A stretch of DNA of 7,460 nucleotides, from contig JALHJD010000142.1 of the NCBI GenBank assembly GCA_022837185.1, positions 1 to 7,460 on the forward strand. Reading direction: 5' to 3'. The notes beneath the pieces were generated by a model that did no database searches, was not told the origin of the DNA, and worked only from the letters and a program-made list of their open reading frames with translations. A program made the translations under genes and the position numbers. Below are positions 1-6,047 of the stretch, one piece after another (positions within the stretch are counted from its first letter, which is position 1; each line of letters opens with the position of its first letter). This stretch comes from Desulfobacteraceae bacterium. GTDB lineage: Bacteria; Desulfobacterota; Desulfobulbia; Desulfobulbales; Desulfobulbaceae.

Positions 1-1
1 A

Positions 2-376
2 ATCCTGGCCAAGGCGTTGGACGAAGATCATGAAAAAATATTGAAACGAGTGGGAGCAACGGAAATCATCCATCCGGAACGGGATATGGCTCTGCGCATA
101 GCCCGGGCAATATCAACTCCCAATGCGCTTGATTTTATTCCGTTGGCCAAAGATTATGAACTCGTCCAGGTAGCGCCGCCCAGGGAGTTTCTTGATAAAA
201 GCCTGGCGGAGCTGAACTTGCGGGCCCAGTATAATGTGCAGGTCATCGCCGTCAAGGAACTGACTCCCGAAAATATGGTTCTGGCACCGCCTGCTGATTA
301 TGTCGTGAAAAACAGCGACCTCCTGATCATGCTGGGCAAATCTCAGGACATCAACAAAATCAAAGGGTTAAAATAA
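2..376 (+). CDS. TrkA/KtrA-family potassium uptake regulatory subunit, C-terminal part (5' end outside window)
   Basis: The reading frame is open from base 2 to a TAA at 374-376 and gives the last 124 residues of a protein whose start lies upstream of the window. The first 35 or so residues resemble the end of an RCK_N (Rossmann) domain: the stretch HEKILKRVGATEIIHPERDM has the spacing seen in KtrA/TrkA proteins just before the inter-domain crossover helix. The remaining 85 or so residues fit an RCK_C domain (ELVQVAPPREFLDKSLAELN, then NVQVIAVKE and a final SDLLIMLG strand). Proteins of this family sit in the cytoplasm as a ring on a TrkH/KtrB potassium channel and gate it in response to bound nucleotide; family members are about 220 residues, so a little over half is present. 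The channel gene is probably just upstream, as is usual, but this cannot be seen. Assignment to KtrA rather than TrkA is not possible from this half. Confidence 0.85.
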   Translation: MLAKALDEDHEKILKRVGATEIIHPERDMALRIARAISTPNALDFIPLAKDYELVQVAPPREFLDKSLAELNLRAQYNVQVIAVKELTPENMVLAPPADYVVKNSDLLIMLGKSQDINKIKGLK

Positions 377-551
377 CAATCTATATTGGAAATGGTAAAA
401 CAGAACGATGCTGCACCCCTCAACCTGGATATATCTCTCGGAATTTGGTTGTGATGTGGCAATCGCAACCTGTTCAATACGCCGCAATGATGCAACGGAC
501 TCATATCGGGGCATCAAACCTTGCGTCACGCTGCATCTGGTTCGAAGAAAT

Positions 552-587
552 GAAAAAAGGACTTAAAGCGATTTGCTCTAAGTCCTT
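552..587 (-). terminator. Rho-independent terminator of the tRNA-fMet gene
   Basis: A perfect 9-bp stem, AAGGACTTA (557-565) with TAAGTCCTT (579-587), is extended inward by a further AGC/GCT pairing (567-569 with 575-577) around a short loop. Read on the minus strand, the hairpin is followed by six T residues (complement of 553-558). It starts 10 bases after the encoded CCA of the tRNA, which is the usual place. On the + strand the same hairpin is followed by a shorter TTTT run (590-593), so it may also stop leftover transcription from the potassium-regulator gene, which has no terminator of its own that I can see. Confidence 0.85.
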
Positions 588-596
588 GATTTTACC

Positions 597-673
<77 letters not shown>

Positions 674-686
674 TCATGTGCCTCCC

Positions 687-714
687 ACTGTAACAGGTTT
701 GTCGGGATTGTCAA
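687..714 (-). promoter_or_regulatory. Sigma70 promoter of the tRNA-fMet gene
   Basis: On the minus strand a perfect -35 box TTGACA (complement of 709-714) is followed after 16 bp by TACAGT (complement of 687-692), which has a TGT immediately upstream and so counts as an extended -10. Transcription would start near 680, giving only a short 5' leader before the mature tRNA end at 673. This fits a strong, stand-alone stable-RNA promoter. Confidence 0.85.
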
Positions 715-872
715 GGATGGACTTTAACCAGTAGAAAAAACTGACAAATTCTGACTCTTCCTTTCTGCCCGCTGTTTCTTCCGGACCTCGATGTTTCCAG
801 GCAGGTTTATTCCATCGTCTGCGCACCGGCAATCCGGCCGGCGCGGGAACGGTCGGTCCATGATTTCTCCGA

Positions 873-901
873 TGGACGAAACGTCGATTCTGTGCTATCA
901 C
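873..901 (+). promoter_or_regulatory. Weak candidate sigma70 promoter for the lytic transglycosylase gene
   Basis: TGGACG (873-878) and TATCAC (896-901) are separated by 17 bp, each matching 4 of 6 consensus bases. Transcription would start near 908 and leave a leader of about 60 bases before the preferred ATG at 967. No better pair was seen between the tRNA promoter and this gene (715-966), a stretch that otherwise appears non-coding. By chance alone such a match is not rare. Confidence 0.22.
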
Positions 902-966
902 ACGGCTGTCGGGGTGGCGCTGTTCCGGCGCCGCGTCATAATTCGATTCCCGCAACGGATGGTATC

Positions 967-2955
967 ATGGTGCAGAATGTCATCATCAGGGTCATGCGCG
1001 TCCTCTTTCCGCAGCATGCCCGGGTCCGGCTGGTTGTCCTGTGCCTGGTGCTGACCGCTCCGGGCGGTCTGTGCGCCGCTACGGTGGAACTGCCTCTTTC
1101 GCTGCGCACGCGCATCCTGCAGAATGCCCTGCAGGAATCCCTGACCCCGGGACCGGACCGGAAGGCCGTTCTCTACGAAAAGGACAGCCACAATTTTTTC
1201 CGCATCGCCGATCCCCTGCTGTCGATCCGGGACGGCGAACCCCGTTTCCGCTGCGATATCGCCGCCGGAGCTGGATTTCCGTCCCTCAAGGTGCTGCCCT
1301 CGGCCATTCACTGGAACGGGTCCATCGAGATGAACCTGTTTTTTTATGTCGATGATCAATGGCAGCTTCGCTATCGCATCATTGATTCGACCATTTATGA
1401 CAAGGACGGCAATCAGCCGCTGCTCTCCAGTTTTGTCTGGAAGCTCGCCAGGCGTTTTCTCTATCCTCTGCTGGAGGACTTTTCCTTTGACCTCTCCCCG
1501 CCCCGGGGGGAAATTCTGGAGCTGCTGCGCAATTCCGTATCTCCTGAGGACATGGAGGAGTTGGAGGCGGCTCTCAGCACCATCCGGGTGGGCACCCTGC
1601 GGGCCGATGATGACGGCATTGTCGTGCCTCTGCTGCTCACCGTCGCCGATCAGCCGACCCCGCCGGCTGTCCTGCCCCCCCAGGAGCCGCTGAGCCTGGA
1701 GGAGATCCAGCATGTGCAGAACCTGTTCGAGCCACTTGACGCCTTTCTGGTCTTTGTGGTCAAAAGCGCCGGGGCCGACTTCAGTGATCCGCAGTTGCGC
1801 GATCAACTGTTTGACCTGCTCATTACCAGCCGCTACAGGCTGCTGGCGATTCTGGCCGGGGAAAATCCCGTGGCCGGCGACGACCCGCTGCGGAACCTCT
1901 TTGTCGAGGCCTGGGGGCAGCTCCGGGAAATCATTGAAAGCAGCGAGGATCAGGACGCCCTGGTGCAGGAGCAGCTGCTCCGCTACATGACCTTCGTGAA
2001 TGCCGGCGACGCCCTGCTGGCCCTGGACGCGGCGGCGCCGCAGCTGGGCATGCATATCACCACCGACGGACTGCGCCGCCTGGCGCGGATGCTGCAGCCG
2101 GAGTACAAGGAAGACCCGCTGCGCTTTGACTGGGAGGTGGACCCGGCCTTGCGGAACCTGTTGAATTTTCTGCCGGCGCCGCAGCCGGACTCGTCGCTCA
2201 TGACCCTGGGTTCCCGCCTGCTCGACCTCCTTGTCCCTGCCGCCCATGCCGCGGCAATTCCGGGGGTTGCCCCCGCCGAAGCAGGCAGGCGGTTGGACGG
2301 CTGGATACCGTCCGATGCCGAACTGGATGAGTACCGAACCCTTGTCGCCCTGCTGCTCGAACAGGCGGCCCGTGACCGGACCGGAAGTGAGGAACTGGAG
2401 CCCCGCTATGCCGAAATATACCGGCACCTGGTCCCGGCCACCGCTCTGATCGAAAGCTGCTGGAGGCAGTTCACCCGCAGCAACGGGCAGGTGGTCTGCG
2501 TCCGCTCCCAGTCCGGCAGCCTCGGCATGATGCAGATCAACCAGCATGTCTGGCGGGGCTTCTATGACATCGAGCGATTGAAGCGGGACGTCACCTACAA
2601 CATTACGGCCGGCACTGAGATCCTCATGCGCTATTTCAAGGACAACGGCATCAAGGTGGCCGGCGCCGGCGGCCGGCCGGAGTACGCCGCCCGCGCGGCT
2701 TATTGCGCCTATAATGCAGGGCCCCGGGCCGCCCGCCGCTTCCTCAATCCCAAGGCGACATCGCGGGAGAAAATGGTGGATGACCGCCTGTGGGAATATT
2801 ACCGCGGCATTGCCGGCGGCGGGGCTGTTGATCTCCGGACCTGCAGCGTCGGTGCCCCGCCCGAAATCATTTCGCCCCCGCCAGGTCCGCCGTCCGGACC
2901 ACCGGCCGTCCAGCCGGACAAGCCCTTATTCCGCCGCTCGGCCGATCATTCGTAG
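967..2955 (+). CDS. Secreted lytic transglycosylase with C-terminal SLT (GH23-type) domain and large unassigned N-terminal region
   Basis: From ATG 967 this gives 662 residues ending in TAG. The C-terminal part (about 480-615) is a soluble lytic transglycosylase domain: catalytic Glu496 in ALIES, the GMMQI motif (520-524, normally GLMQ), and AYNAGP (581-586). Enzymes of this fold cleave the MurNAc-GlcNAc bond of peptidoglycan without water, leaving 1,6-anhydroMurNAc, in the periplasm. Cys498 and Cys511 flank the active-site region and could form a disulfide. The N-terminus has a basic region and a hydrophobic core (LVVLCLVLTAPGG), consistent with a signal peptide cleaved near CAA-T; the Cys is not in a good lipobox. 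Residues about 50-450 match no family I recognise. The last 30 residues are proline-rich. The start is uncertain: GTG 892 would add 25 residues unlike a signal peptide, ATG 994 would remove 9, and no site has a strong ribosome-binding sequence. The next gene converges on it. Confidence 0.85.
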   Translation: MVQNVIIRVMRVLFPQHARVRLVVLCLVLTAPGGLCAATVELPLSLRTRILQNALQESLTPGPDRKAVLYEKDSHNFFRIADPLLSIRDGEPRFRCDIAAGAGFPSLKVLPSAIHWNGSIEMNLFFYVDDQWQLRYRIIDSTIYDKDGNQPLLSSFVWKLARRFLYPLLEDFSFDLSPPRGEILELLRNSVSPEDMEELEAALSTIRVGTLRADDDGIVVPLLLTVADQPTPPAVLPPQEPLSLEEIQHVQNLFEPLDAFLVFVVKSAGADFSDPQLRDQLFDLLITSRYRLLAILAGENPVAGDDPLRNLFVEAWGQLREIIESSEDQDALVQEQLLRYMTFVNAGDALLALDAAAPQLGMHITTDGLRRLARMLQPEYKEDPLRFDWEVDPALRNLLNFLPAPQPDSSLMTLGSRLLDLLVPAAHAAAIPGVAPAEAGRRLDGWIPSDAELDEYRTLVALLLEQAARDRTGSEELEPRYAEIYRHLVPATALIESCWRQFTRSNGQVVCVRSQSGSLGMMQINQHVWRGFYDIERLKRDVTYNITAGTEILMRYFKDNGIKVAGAGGRPEYAARAAYCAYNAGPRAARRFLNPKATSREKMVDDRLWEYYRGIAGGGAVDLRTCSVGAPPEIISPPPGPPSGPPAVQPDKPLFRRSADHS

Positions 2956-2983
2956 AGGAACTGTCCCCGTCCAAAACAGCATT

Positions 2984-5641
2984 TCAGGGAGTGGGAACCG
3001 CGCCGGGTTGTTCCGCGTCGCGGTCACCGGCGCCGTTGTTCATGGGCGCCTTGGGTTCCGCGGTGATGGTGGTGATAAGCCGGGCGGGCGTGCGCGCGAA
3101 GGCGCTGATGACGGCCATGATGACCGCGGCCAGGTAGGGGATCGACTGCACCAGCAGGACCATGATCCAGACCAGCACGTCCAGGGTTTCCGGGTCGTGC
3201 CGCTTGAAAATGACGTATGCCGCCGACAGCAGGGCCGTCATGATCAGCCCCTCCTCGCGCGCTGACTGCAGGGCATTCCAGACGGCGCGGCCCCGGACGA
3301 TCTTCGGGGTCCGGAAAAAAGGGATGCTTCTGGTTACGAAGCCGTACAGGATGGCCTTGGCGATGGTGTGGGACAGGGACAAACCGGCAATGGCCGAGGC
3401 CAGGGTCTGGGTCAGCGAGGCTTTGACCCTGCTGCGGTAGAGATAGAACATCTTAGCCATTTTGAAGACAAAGAGCGACAGGGGCAGGCCGGACAGGATC
3501 ACCAGGGGCGGGTCGAATTTGAGGGGATAATGAATCATGGCGATGGACCAGGCGATGGCGGCCAGGGTGAACAGCAGGTTTATGCTGTCGGCGATCCAGG
3601 GCAGCCAGCCGGCGAGGAAATGGTAGCGCTGCCCCCGGGTGAGCCGTGACTTCCCTCCCCACAGCAGGGCGCGGGCATGGCGGCGCATGATCTGCATCGC
3701 GCCGTAGGCCCAGCGGTAGCGCTGCTTCTTGAAGTCGACGAAGGTGTCCGGCATCACCCCGCGGCCGTAGCTTTTGGCGACATACATTGCTTCATGCCCC
3801 TTCTCGAAAATCCTCAGCCCCAGTTCGGCATCCTCGGTGATGCACCATTCGGCCCAGCCGCCGACTTCCTCAAGCACTGATCGGCGCACCATGGTCATGG
3901 TCCCGTGCTGGATGATGGCGTTGCGGTCGTTGCGGGTAACCATGCCGATGTAGAAAAAGCCGCGGTATTCGGCGTAGCACATGGCCTTGAACAGGTTGTC
4001 GCTGTCGTCGCGGTAGTCCTGGGGCGCCTGGACAATGGCCACGGTGGGTTTGGTGAACTGCGGCACCAGGTCCCGCAGCCAGTCGGGGGTCACCATGTAG
4101 TCACTGTCAATGACCGCCACCACCTCTGCTTCCGGGTCGGTCCGCGCCAGGGCGTAGTTCAGGGCCCCGGCTTTGAAGCCGGCGAGCTTGTCCTCGTGGA
4201 AGAAACGGAACCGCGGTCCGAGCCTGGCGCAATGGTCCCGCACCGGCTGCCAGACGGCCGGGTCGCGGGTGTTGTTGTCCATGACGATGACTTCGAAACG
4301 GGGATAATCCAGGCGGGCCAGGGCATCGAGGGTGTCGATCATCATCTCCGGCGGTTCGTTGTAGGCCGGGATATGCACGGAAACCATGGGCAGATCTTCG
4401 TCGGCCGCCTGCACCGGCGTAAAGGGCCGCCGCCGGAAGGCGGCCCACAGGGATTCGGCCCATTCGTGCGCCTCGGCCAGCAGAACGATGACCACCCCGA
4501 TAATGCCGAACAGCATCAGAAAGCCGACCAGCACCGAGGTCATGGTCAGATACTGGCGGGAGTACTTGTACACGATCCAGACCGCGCCGGTGGCGGCGAG
4601 ATAGGCGATGATGGCCAGGAATCCGCGGCCGCGGGTGCGCAGGGTCCGGCTGTCAATCAGCAGCAGGGTGAAGGTGATGATGGCGACGATCCCGGAAATA
4701 CCGGCCAGGGCCCGCCATTCCGGAATGTTGACGATGGGGGTGGTGAAGGGGAACTTGGGGTTGCGATGGACATCATACACGCCCCAGTAGGCGCCGACCG
4801 CCCCTTCGGTGGTCCGCTTCCAGGGCTGATCGAAGGCCTCCATGACATAGTAGACGTAGTTCAGCTCTTCGGCCCGGTCAAGAAAACGGCGCAGGAAAAC
4901 CGCTTCGTTGGCGGGAGATGCCACGGCCTCGCGGCGGGTGCGCCCGTTGCTCGGCCATCCCACTTCGGCGATGACGATGGGGATTCCCGGAAAGGTGCTT
5001 TCCAGCTGGTTGACGCGGTTAATGACATAGTCGATCGCCCGGTCCAGGTGGATGCCTTCCCAGTAGGGCAGCATGTGGGTGGCGATGAAATCGACATGCT
5101 CCACCAGTTCCGGGTTGTTCTGCCAGACGTGCCAGGGTTCGGCGGTGCTCACGGGCATGGCAAGGGCCTCGCGCACCCGGTCGAGATAGCCGGTGAGCTG
5201 CTTGACCGTCAGTTCCTCCCGCAGCAGCGTTTCGTTGCCGATGATGACCCGGATGACGTTGCGGTAGTTTTCCCGGGCCACCTTGATCACGGTTTCGATC
5301 TGGCGTTCATTGTTCTCCAGGTCGTCGTCGAGCCAGGCGCCGAGGGTCACATTGATGCCGTACTTGCGGGCCAGGGCCGGGATTCTGGCCTGCACCCCCT
5401 CCACCGTGTAGGTCCTGATCGCGTTGGTCTTGTTGGCCAGCAGTTTCAAATCGGCGTCGATTTCCTCCTCGGTGGGCAGTTCGTTTTTCACGGGATCGTG
5501 CCACGCCCGCATGGGCGAGAAGGAAAACCCCTGGATCCGGCTCGGCCAGGCCGGCTCGATTTCGGGCTGGTTCAGCATCGCCCAGAAACTCATCGAAATA
5601 ACGGCGATGGCAATGTAGATCAGGATATTTGCTCTGGTCAT
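2984..5641 (-). CDS. ndvB: NdvB-like membrane protein: periplasmic GH17 domain fused to processive GT2 beta-glucan synthase
   Basis: This 885-residue protein begins with a membrane anchor (5-22). Residues about 37-300 then form a glycoside hydrolase family 17 domain with the acid/base Glu137 in IIGNE and the nucleophile Glu226 in IAEVGWPSNG, both intact. Membrane segments follow near 312-330, 340-358 and 367-389. A cytoplasmic family-2 glycosyltransferase domain (about 418-650) carries Asp455 in VIVMDNN, the DSD metal/UDP site (512-514), TED (602-604) with the catalytic base Asp604, and QRYRW (640-644), the Q-x-x-R-W motif of processive synthases. At least four further membrane segments lie between 676 and 850, and the tail is polar. 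The order matches Pseudomonas aeruginosa NdvB, which is involved in making periplasmic beta-1,3-linked glucans. The likely role is to polymerise UDP-glucose and move the chain outward, with the GH17 domain trimming, branching or cyclising it. The linkage cannot be read from sequence. The ATG at 5641 has only a poor Shine-Dalgarno sequence. The gene stands alone. Confidence 0.88.
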   Translation of the reverse strand: MTRANILIYIAIAVISMSFWAMLNQPEIEPAWPSRIQGFSFSPMRAWHDPVKNELPTEEEIDADLKLLANKTNAIRTYTVEGVQARIPALARKYGINVTLGAWLDDDLENNERQIETVIKVARENYRNVIRVIIGNETLLREELTVKQLTGYLDRVREALAMPVSTAEPWHVWQNNPELVEHVDFIATHMLPYWEGIHLDRAIDYVINRVNQLESTFPGIPIVIAEVGWPSNGRTRREAVASPANEAVFLRRFLDRAEELNYVYYVMEAFDQPWKRTTEGAVGAYWGVYDVHRNPKFPFTTPIVNIPEWRALAGISGIVAIITFTLLLIDSRTLRTRGRGFLAIIAYLAATGAVWIVYKYSRQYLTMTSVLVGFLMLFGIIGVVIVLLAEAHEWAESLWAAFRRRPFTPVQAADEDLPMVSVHIPAYNEPPEMMIDTLDALARLDYPRFEVIVMDNNTRDPAVWQPVRDHCARLGPRFRFFHEDKLAGFKAGALNYALARTDPEAEVVAVIDSDYMVTPDWLRDLVPQFTKPTVAIVQAPQDYRDDSDNLFKAMCYAEYRGFFYIGMVTRNDRNAIIQHGTMTMVRRSVLEEVGGWAEWCITEDAELGLRIFEKGHEAMYVAKSYGRGVMPDTFVDFKKQRYRWAYGAMQIMRRHARALLWGGKSRLTRGQRYHFLAGWLPWIADSINLLFTLAAIAWSIAMIHYPLKFDPPLVILSGLPLSLFVFKMAKMFYLYRSRVKASLTQTLASAIAGLSLSHTIAKAILYGFVTRSIPFFRTPKIVRGRAVWNALQSAREEGLIMTALLSAAYVIFKRHDPETLDVLVWIMVLLVQSIPYLAAVIMAVISAFARTPARLITTITAEPKAPMNNGAGDRDAEQPGAVPTP

Positions 5642-5838
5642 GGATGCAGTGGTTCATTCCGGGCGGCATGACAGCGGCCCGGACAGGGGGCAAACAGCGT
5701 CGGACGGCGGCTTTTCAGCCGGCCGCCCCCGCGGACAGTCGTTCGGGGCTGCCGAGCGGAGAATTCTGTTGCGTTATATACCATTTTCCTGCAATCCTCC
5801 ACGTCTTTCGCCCGTCCGGAACACAAAAATAACGCGGT

Positions 5839-5851
5839 TTCAGGGTCTGAA
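5839..5851. repeat. Short perfect dyad TTCAG-GGT-CTGAA
   Basis: Thirteen bases with perfect 5-bp arms and a 3-bp centre lie midway between the divergent promoters. The copies of TCCGGA at 5815-5820 and 5854-5859 lie on either side. It could be a minor operator, but arms this short also arise by chance. Confidence 0.25.
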
Positions 5852-5900
5852 CATCCGGATTGCCAATGATTGTTCCGGGCCCCAAGGGGAAATAAAAATA

Positions 5901-5931
5901 ATTATCGGTGACACGTTGTGATACCGGCCAA
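5901..5931 (-). promoter_or_regulatory. Candidate leftward promoter with 19-bp spacer (towards the glucan synthase gene)
   Basis: On the minus strand TTGGCC (complement of 5926-5931, 4 of 6 consensus bases) and GATAAT (complement of 5901-5906, 5 of 6) are 19 bp apart. The spacer is almost exactly filled by the dyad described separately. Over-long 19-20 bp spacers occupied by a dyad are the hallmark of promoters activated by MerR-family regulators, so this arrangement is suggestive. No MerR-type gene is in the window, and the leader to the start codon would be about 250 nt, so the call is tentative. Confidence 0.3.
5906..5926. promoter_or_regulatory. Operator-like 21-bp inverted repeat overlapping two divergent promoters
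   Basis: The pattern is CGGT-n2-CAC-n3-GTG-n2-ACCG, centred on 5916. All seven defined positions in each arm pair with the other arm. It covers the whole -35 box of the rightward promoter (5916-5921) and fills the 19-bp spacer of the candidate leftward promoter. A dimeric regulator bound here would be expected to block the rightward promoter and might repress or activate the leftward one. The identity of the regulator is unknown. Confidence 0.5.
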
Positions 5932-5944
5932 AAGGCATTATAAT
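5916..5944 (+). promoter_or_regulatory. Sigma70 promoter of the efflux operon
   Basis: TTGTGA (5916-5921, 4 of 6 consensus bases) and a perfect TATAAT (5939-5944) are separated by the optimal 17 bp. Transcription would begin near 5951, leaving a leader of about 97 nt before the ATG at 6048. The spacer contains GCC-AAAA-GGC (5927-5936). The weak -35 overlapped by a dyad fits a regulated promoter. Confidence 0.7.
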
Positions 5945-6032
5945 CAAAAAATACGCAACGGCCGCGGCTTACCGGGCCGCCGCGTGATGAGGAAGACCAA
6001 CCCGCCGGGAAGTCACCGGCGCCGGACAGAAG

Positions 6033-6037
6033 AGGAG
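6033..6037 (+). promoter_or_regulatory. Ribosome binding site of the efflux channel gene
   Basis: AGGAG lies 10 bases upstream of the ATG at 6048 within a purine-rich run of G and A (6030-6046). It is the best ribosome-binding sequence in the window and supports this start, which also places a signal peptide exactly at the N-terminus. Confidence 0.75.
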
Positions 6038-6047
6038 AGAAGAGAGC

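Larger units (their letters stand above)
5642..6047. other. Divergent intergenic control region (406 bp)
   Basis: No credible gene lies here; frames that cross it are antisense or out of frame with the flanking genes. The part next to the glucan synthase gene (5642-5760) is GC-rich, while the centre (5761-5950) is AT-rich, as expected for promoters. A consensus promoter fires rightwards (5916-5944), a possible one fires leftwards (5901-5931), and a 21-bp dyad (5906-5926) sits in both. A further leftward -10-like TATATA with an upstream TG (complement of 5775-5780) lacks a matching -35. Both genes would have long leaders: about 100 nt on the right, and about 130 or 250 nt on the left depending on the promoter used. 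The right leader includes a GC-rich stretch (5957-5986) that could form a hairpin. Confidence 0.7.

Noticed and set aside
392..454. 20-codon open frame (MVKQNDAAPLNLDISLGIWL) just after the potassium-regulator gene
   Set aside because: There is no properly spaced ribosome-binding site before the ATG, and a frame this short is expected by chance in a non-coding stretch.
485..517. Inverted repeat TGATGC/GCATCA as a possible terminator of the potassium-regulator gene
   Set aside because: The stem is only 6 bp with a loop of more than 15 bases and no T run after it. The bidirectional hairpin at 557-587 is a better candidate.
674..955. 93-codon open frame on the minus strand upstream of the tRNA
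   Set aside because: It runs through the strong tRNA promoter and ends at the tRNA 5' end. The predicted peptide is basic, low in structure and unlike any family I know.
898..2547. 549-codon open frame on the minus strand, antisense to the lytic transglycosylase
   Set aside because: It is a shadow of a GC-rich gene. Its translation is rich in Gln, Gly, Arg and His with no recognisable domain, and the opposite strand encodes clear SLT catalytic motifs.
3905..5671. 588-codon open frame on the + strand, antisense to the glucan synthase
   Set aside because: The composition is dominated by Gly, His, Asp and Val, typical of the reverse frame of a GC-rich gene. The minus strand carries intact GH17 and GT2 active sites over the same bases.
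5957..5986. GC-rich inverted repeat in the leader of the efflux operon as a riboswitch or attenuator
   Set aside because: Some GCGGC/GCCGC pairing is possible, but in a GC-rich leader this is expected by chance. No T run, leader peptide or known riboswitch core was recognised.
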